Shown here: one piece after another, positions 21,161 to 22,817 of the stretch | Layout: every line of letters begins with the position of its first letter | Numbering within the stretch: the first letter of the stretch is position 1 | NCBI GenBank assembly: GCA_964638055.1 | Contig: CAZWXF010000042.1 | Coordinates: forward strand, 1 to 22,817 | DNA from: Prado023 sp964638055 | GTDB lineage: Bacteria; Actinomycetota; Actinomycetes; S36-B12; CAIYMF01 | DNA: 22,817 bases | Direction of reading: 5' to 3' | Position numbers and translations under genes: made by a program | Notes under the pieces: model-generated | What the model was told of the DNA's origin: nothing | The model's input: the letters and a program-made list of their open reading frames with translations, nothing else | Databases searched by the model: none

Positions 21161-22813
21161 TCAGTCAGCCAGGCCCGACGTCACGTCCTGGCCGTCGACG
21201 ATCCGATAGGCATACCCCTGCTCGGCGAGGAAGCGCTGGCGGTGGGCGGCGAAGTCCGTGTCGAGGGTGTCCCGGGTGACCACCGTGTAGAAGCGGGCAC
21301 CGCGCCCGTCGGACTTGGGCCGCAGGATGCGGCCGAGGCGCTGGGCCTCCTCCTGCCGCGAGCCGAAGGAACCGGATACCTGGACGGCGATCGTCGCCTC
21401 GGGCAGGTCCACGGAGAAGTTCGCGACCTTCGACACGACCAGGGTCTGGACCTCGCCGGTGCGGAACCGTGCGTACAGGGACTGCCTCTCCCTGACCGGG
21501 GTCTCACCGGTGATCACGGGAACGTCGAGCCAACGCCCGATCTCGTGCAGCTGATCGAGGTACTGACCGATCACGAGGGTCTGCTCGCCGGGATGGCGGT
21601 CCAGGATCGCACGGATGACCGGCAGCTTCTCCGGCGAGCTGGCCGCCAGCCGGTAGCGGTCCTCGGGCTCGGCCATCGCATAGGCCAGGCGCTCGGGCTC
21701 GGGCAGGGTGACGCGCACCTCGACACAGTCCGCGGGCGCGATCCACCCCTGCGCCTCGATCTCCCGCCAGGGCGCGTCGTAGCGCTTCGGCCCGATGAGG
21801 CTGAAGACATCGCCCTCCCGGCCGTCCTCGCGGATGAGCGTGGCCGTCAGCCCGAGGCGGCGCCGAGCCTGGATGTCGGCGGTGAACCGGAAGATCGGTG
21901 CGGGGAGGAGGTGGACCTCGTCGTAGATGATCAGGCCCCAGTCGCGCGCATCCAGCAGGTCCAGGTGCGCGTACGTGCCGCCGCGCTTCGTGGTCAGGAC
22001 CTGGTACGTGGCGACCGTGACCGGGCGGATCTCCTTGCGGGCCCCTGAGTACTCGCCGATCTCGTCCTCCCCCAGGCTGGTGCGGCGCAGCAGCTCGTCG
22101 CGCCACTGGCGGGCCGCAACGGTGTTGGTGACCAGGATCAGGGTGGTCGCCTGGGCCAGGGCCATCGCGGCCGCTCCGACCAGGGTCTTGCCCGCCCCGC
22201 AGGGCAGCACGACGACGCCCGATCCGCCGTGCCAGAAGCCCTCTGCGGCGTGGCGCTGGTAGTCGCGCAGCGCCCAGCCGTCCTCGGCCAGCCGGATGGG
22301 ATGGGCCTCCCCGTCGACGAAGCCGGCCAGGTCGTCCGCGGGCCAGCCGAGGCGCAGCAGCGCCTGCTTGAGCGAACCCCGTTCGCTGGGGTGCACCGCG
22401 ACCGTGTCGTCGTCGATCCGCTCGCCGATCATCGGCGCGACCTTGCGGCTGCGCAGGACCTCCGTGAGCACCGCGCGATCGCTGGCCTCCAGGACCAGGC
22501 CGTGGGTCGGGTGCTTGAGAAGCCTCAGGCGGCCGTACCGATCCATCGTCTCGGCGATGTCGACCAGCAGTGCGTGCGGGACGGGGAAGCGGGAGTGCCG
22601 CAGAAGGGCGTCGACGACCGACTCGGCGTCATGTCCGGCGGCCCGGGCGTTCCACAGGCCCAGTGGCGTGATCCGGTAGGTGTGGATGTGCTCGGGGGCC
22701 CGCTCCAGCTCCGCGAAGGGCGCGACGTCCCGGCGAGCCTGCCCGGCATCGGGATGATCGACATCGAGCAGGAGCGTCTTGTCGCTCTGGACTATCAGGG
22801 CACCGTCAGCCAT
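21161..22813 (-). CDS. XPB/Ercc3-type DNA helicase
   Basis: This 550-aa superfamily 2 helicase is complete. An N-terminal damage-recognition-like region (about 1-180) is followed by the ATPase: Q-like LRDYQ (182-186), Walker A PCGAGKT (204-210, Lys209), DEVH box (298-301), TATLIRED (323-330) with the RED motif typical of XPB, and the C-terminal RecA lobe at about 370-510 with motif VI QRLGRILR (491-498). Length matches bacterial XPB (540-550). XPB unwinds DNA from the 3' side in repair; the bacterial role is less known. ATG 22813 lies near the window edge, so its promoter is outside. It runs toward the helicase-associated gene, with a repeat array between. Confidence 0.95.
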   Translation of the reverse strand: MADGALIVQSDKTLLLDVDHPDAGQARRDVAPFAELERAPEHIHTYRITPLGLWNARAAGHDAESVVDALLRHSRFPVPHALLVDIAETMDRYGRLRLLKHPTHGLVLEASDRAVLTEVLRSRKVAPMIGERIDDDTVAVHPSERGSLKQALLRLGWPADDLAGFVDGEAHPIRLAEDGWALRDYQRHAAEGFWHGGSGVVVLPCGAGKTLVGAAAMALAQATTLILVTNTVAARQWRDELLRRTSLGEDEIGEYSGARKEIRPVTVATYQVLTTKRGGTYAHLDLLDARDWGLIIYDEVHLLPAPIFRFTADIQARRRLGLTATLIREDGREGDVFSLIGPKRYDAPWREIEAQGWIAPADCVEVRVTLPEPERLAYAMAEPEDRYRLAASSPEKLPVIRAILDRHPGEQTLVIGQYLDQLHEIGRWLDVPVITGETPVRERQSLYARFRTGEVQTLVVSKVANFSVDLPEATIAVQVSGSFGSRQEEAQRLGRILRPKSDGRGARFYTVVTRDTLDTDFAAHRQRFLAEQGYAYRIVDGQDVTSGLAD

Positions 22814-22817
22814 CCGA

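Overview
The window is GC-rich chromosomal DNA from an actinobacterium. The main clues are an IdeR/DtxR-type regulator with the mycobacterial/corynebacterial metal-site pattern, an actinobacterial-type cyclic-di-AMP (ydaO) riboswitch in front of a secreted NlpC/P60 protein, a CspB-like cold-shock protein with a long C-terminal tail, a wax ester synthase/DGAT, an XPB-type helicase with its helicase-associated partner, and several genes that start 6-7 nt after a TAnnnT-like -10 box, which suggests leaderless mRNAs. The order within the phylum cannot be fixed from the sequence. A 100-N scaffold gap shows this is a draft assembly.

Layout. 1-5.3 kb: a PlsC-like acyltransferase (-), a two-gene unit of a DUF4097-like protein and a DUF2089 zinc-ribbon/HTH protein (+), a LigB/YgiD-type extradiol dioxygenase (-), a WS/DGAT (+), then a perfect 15-bp inverted repeat and a secreted NlpC/P60 hydrolase (-) behind a c-di-AMP riboswitch. 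5.6-11.1 kb: IdeR-like regulator (-), diverging from a chain of an orphan ParA, an RHH-type partner, a META plus I78-inhibitor lipoprotein, a DHA2 drug exporter and a bPH2/SHOCT membrane protein (+).

11.1-12.5 kb: an unknown gene (-) of lower GC whose 3' end is an imperfect copy of the 3' end of the neighbouring pdxH; this looks like a small insertion. 12.6-16.4 kb: citrate synthase 2, serC, a DUF2530-like membrane protein and a secreted, C-terminally anchored protein (+), ending in a 17-bp tandem repeat. 16.5-22.8 kb: a DUF3027-like protein (-), a DUF2771-like lipoprotein, cold-shock protein, small membrane protein and helicase-associated protein (+), then a 45-bp tandem-repeat array broken by the N gap, and the XPB helicase (-) converging on it.

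How they fit: most genes are core actinobacterial housekeeping (PLP/serine/citrate metabolism, iron control, cell-wall turnover, DNA repair, storage lipid). No phage, plasmid, CRISPR, transposase, rRNA or tRNA was seen. The most unusual points are the duplicated pdxH tail around the low-GC orphan gene, the ParA-RHH pair without a ParB, the META-I78 lipoprotein, the paired DUF4097/DUF2089 unit under a palindrome-covered leaderless promoter, the Glu in place of catalytic Asp in the citrate synthase, and the unresolved repeat array between the two helicase-system genes.
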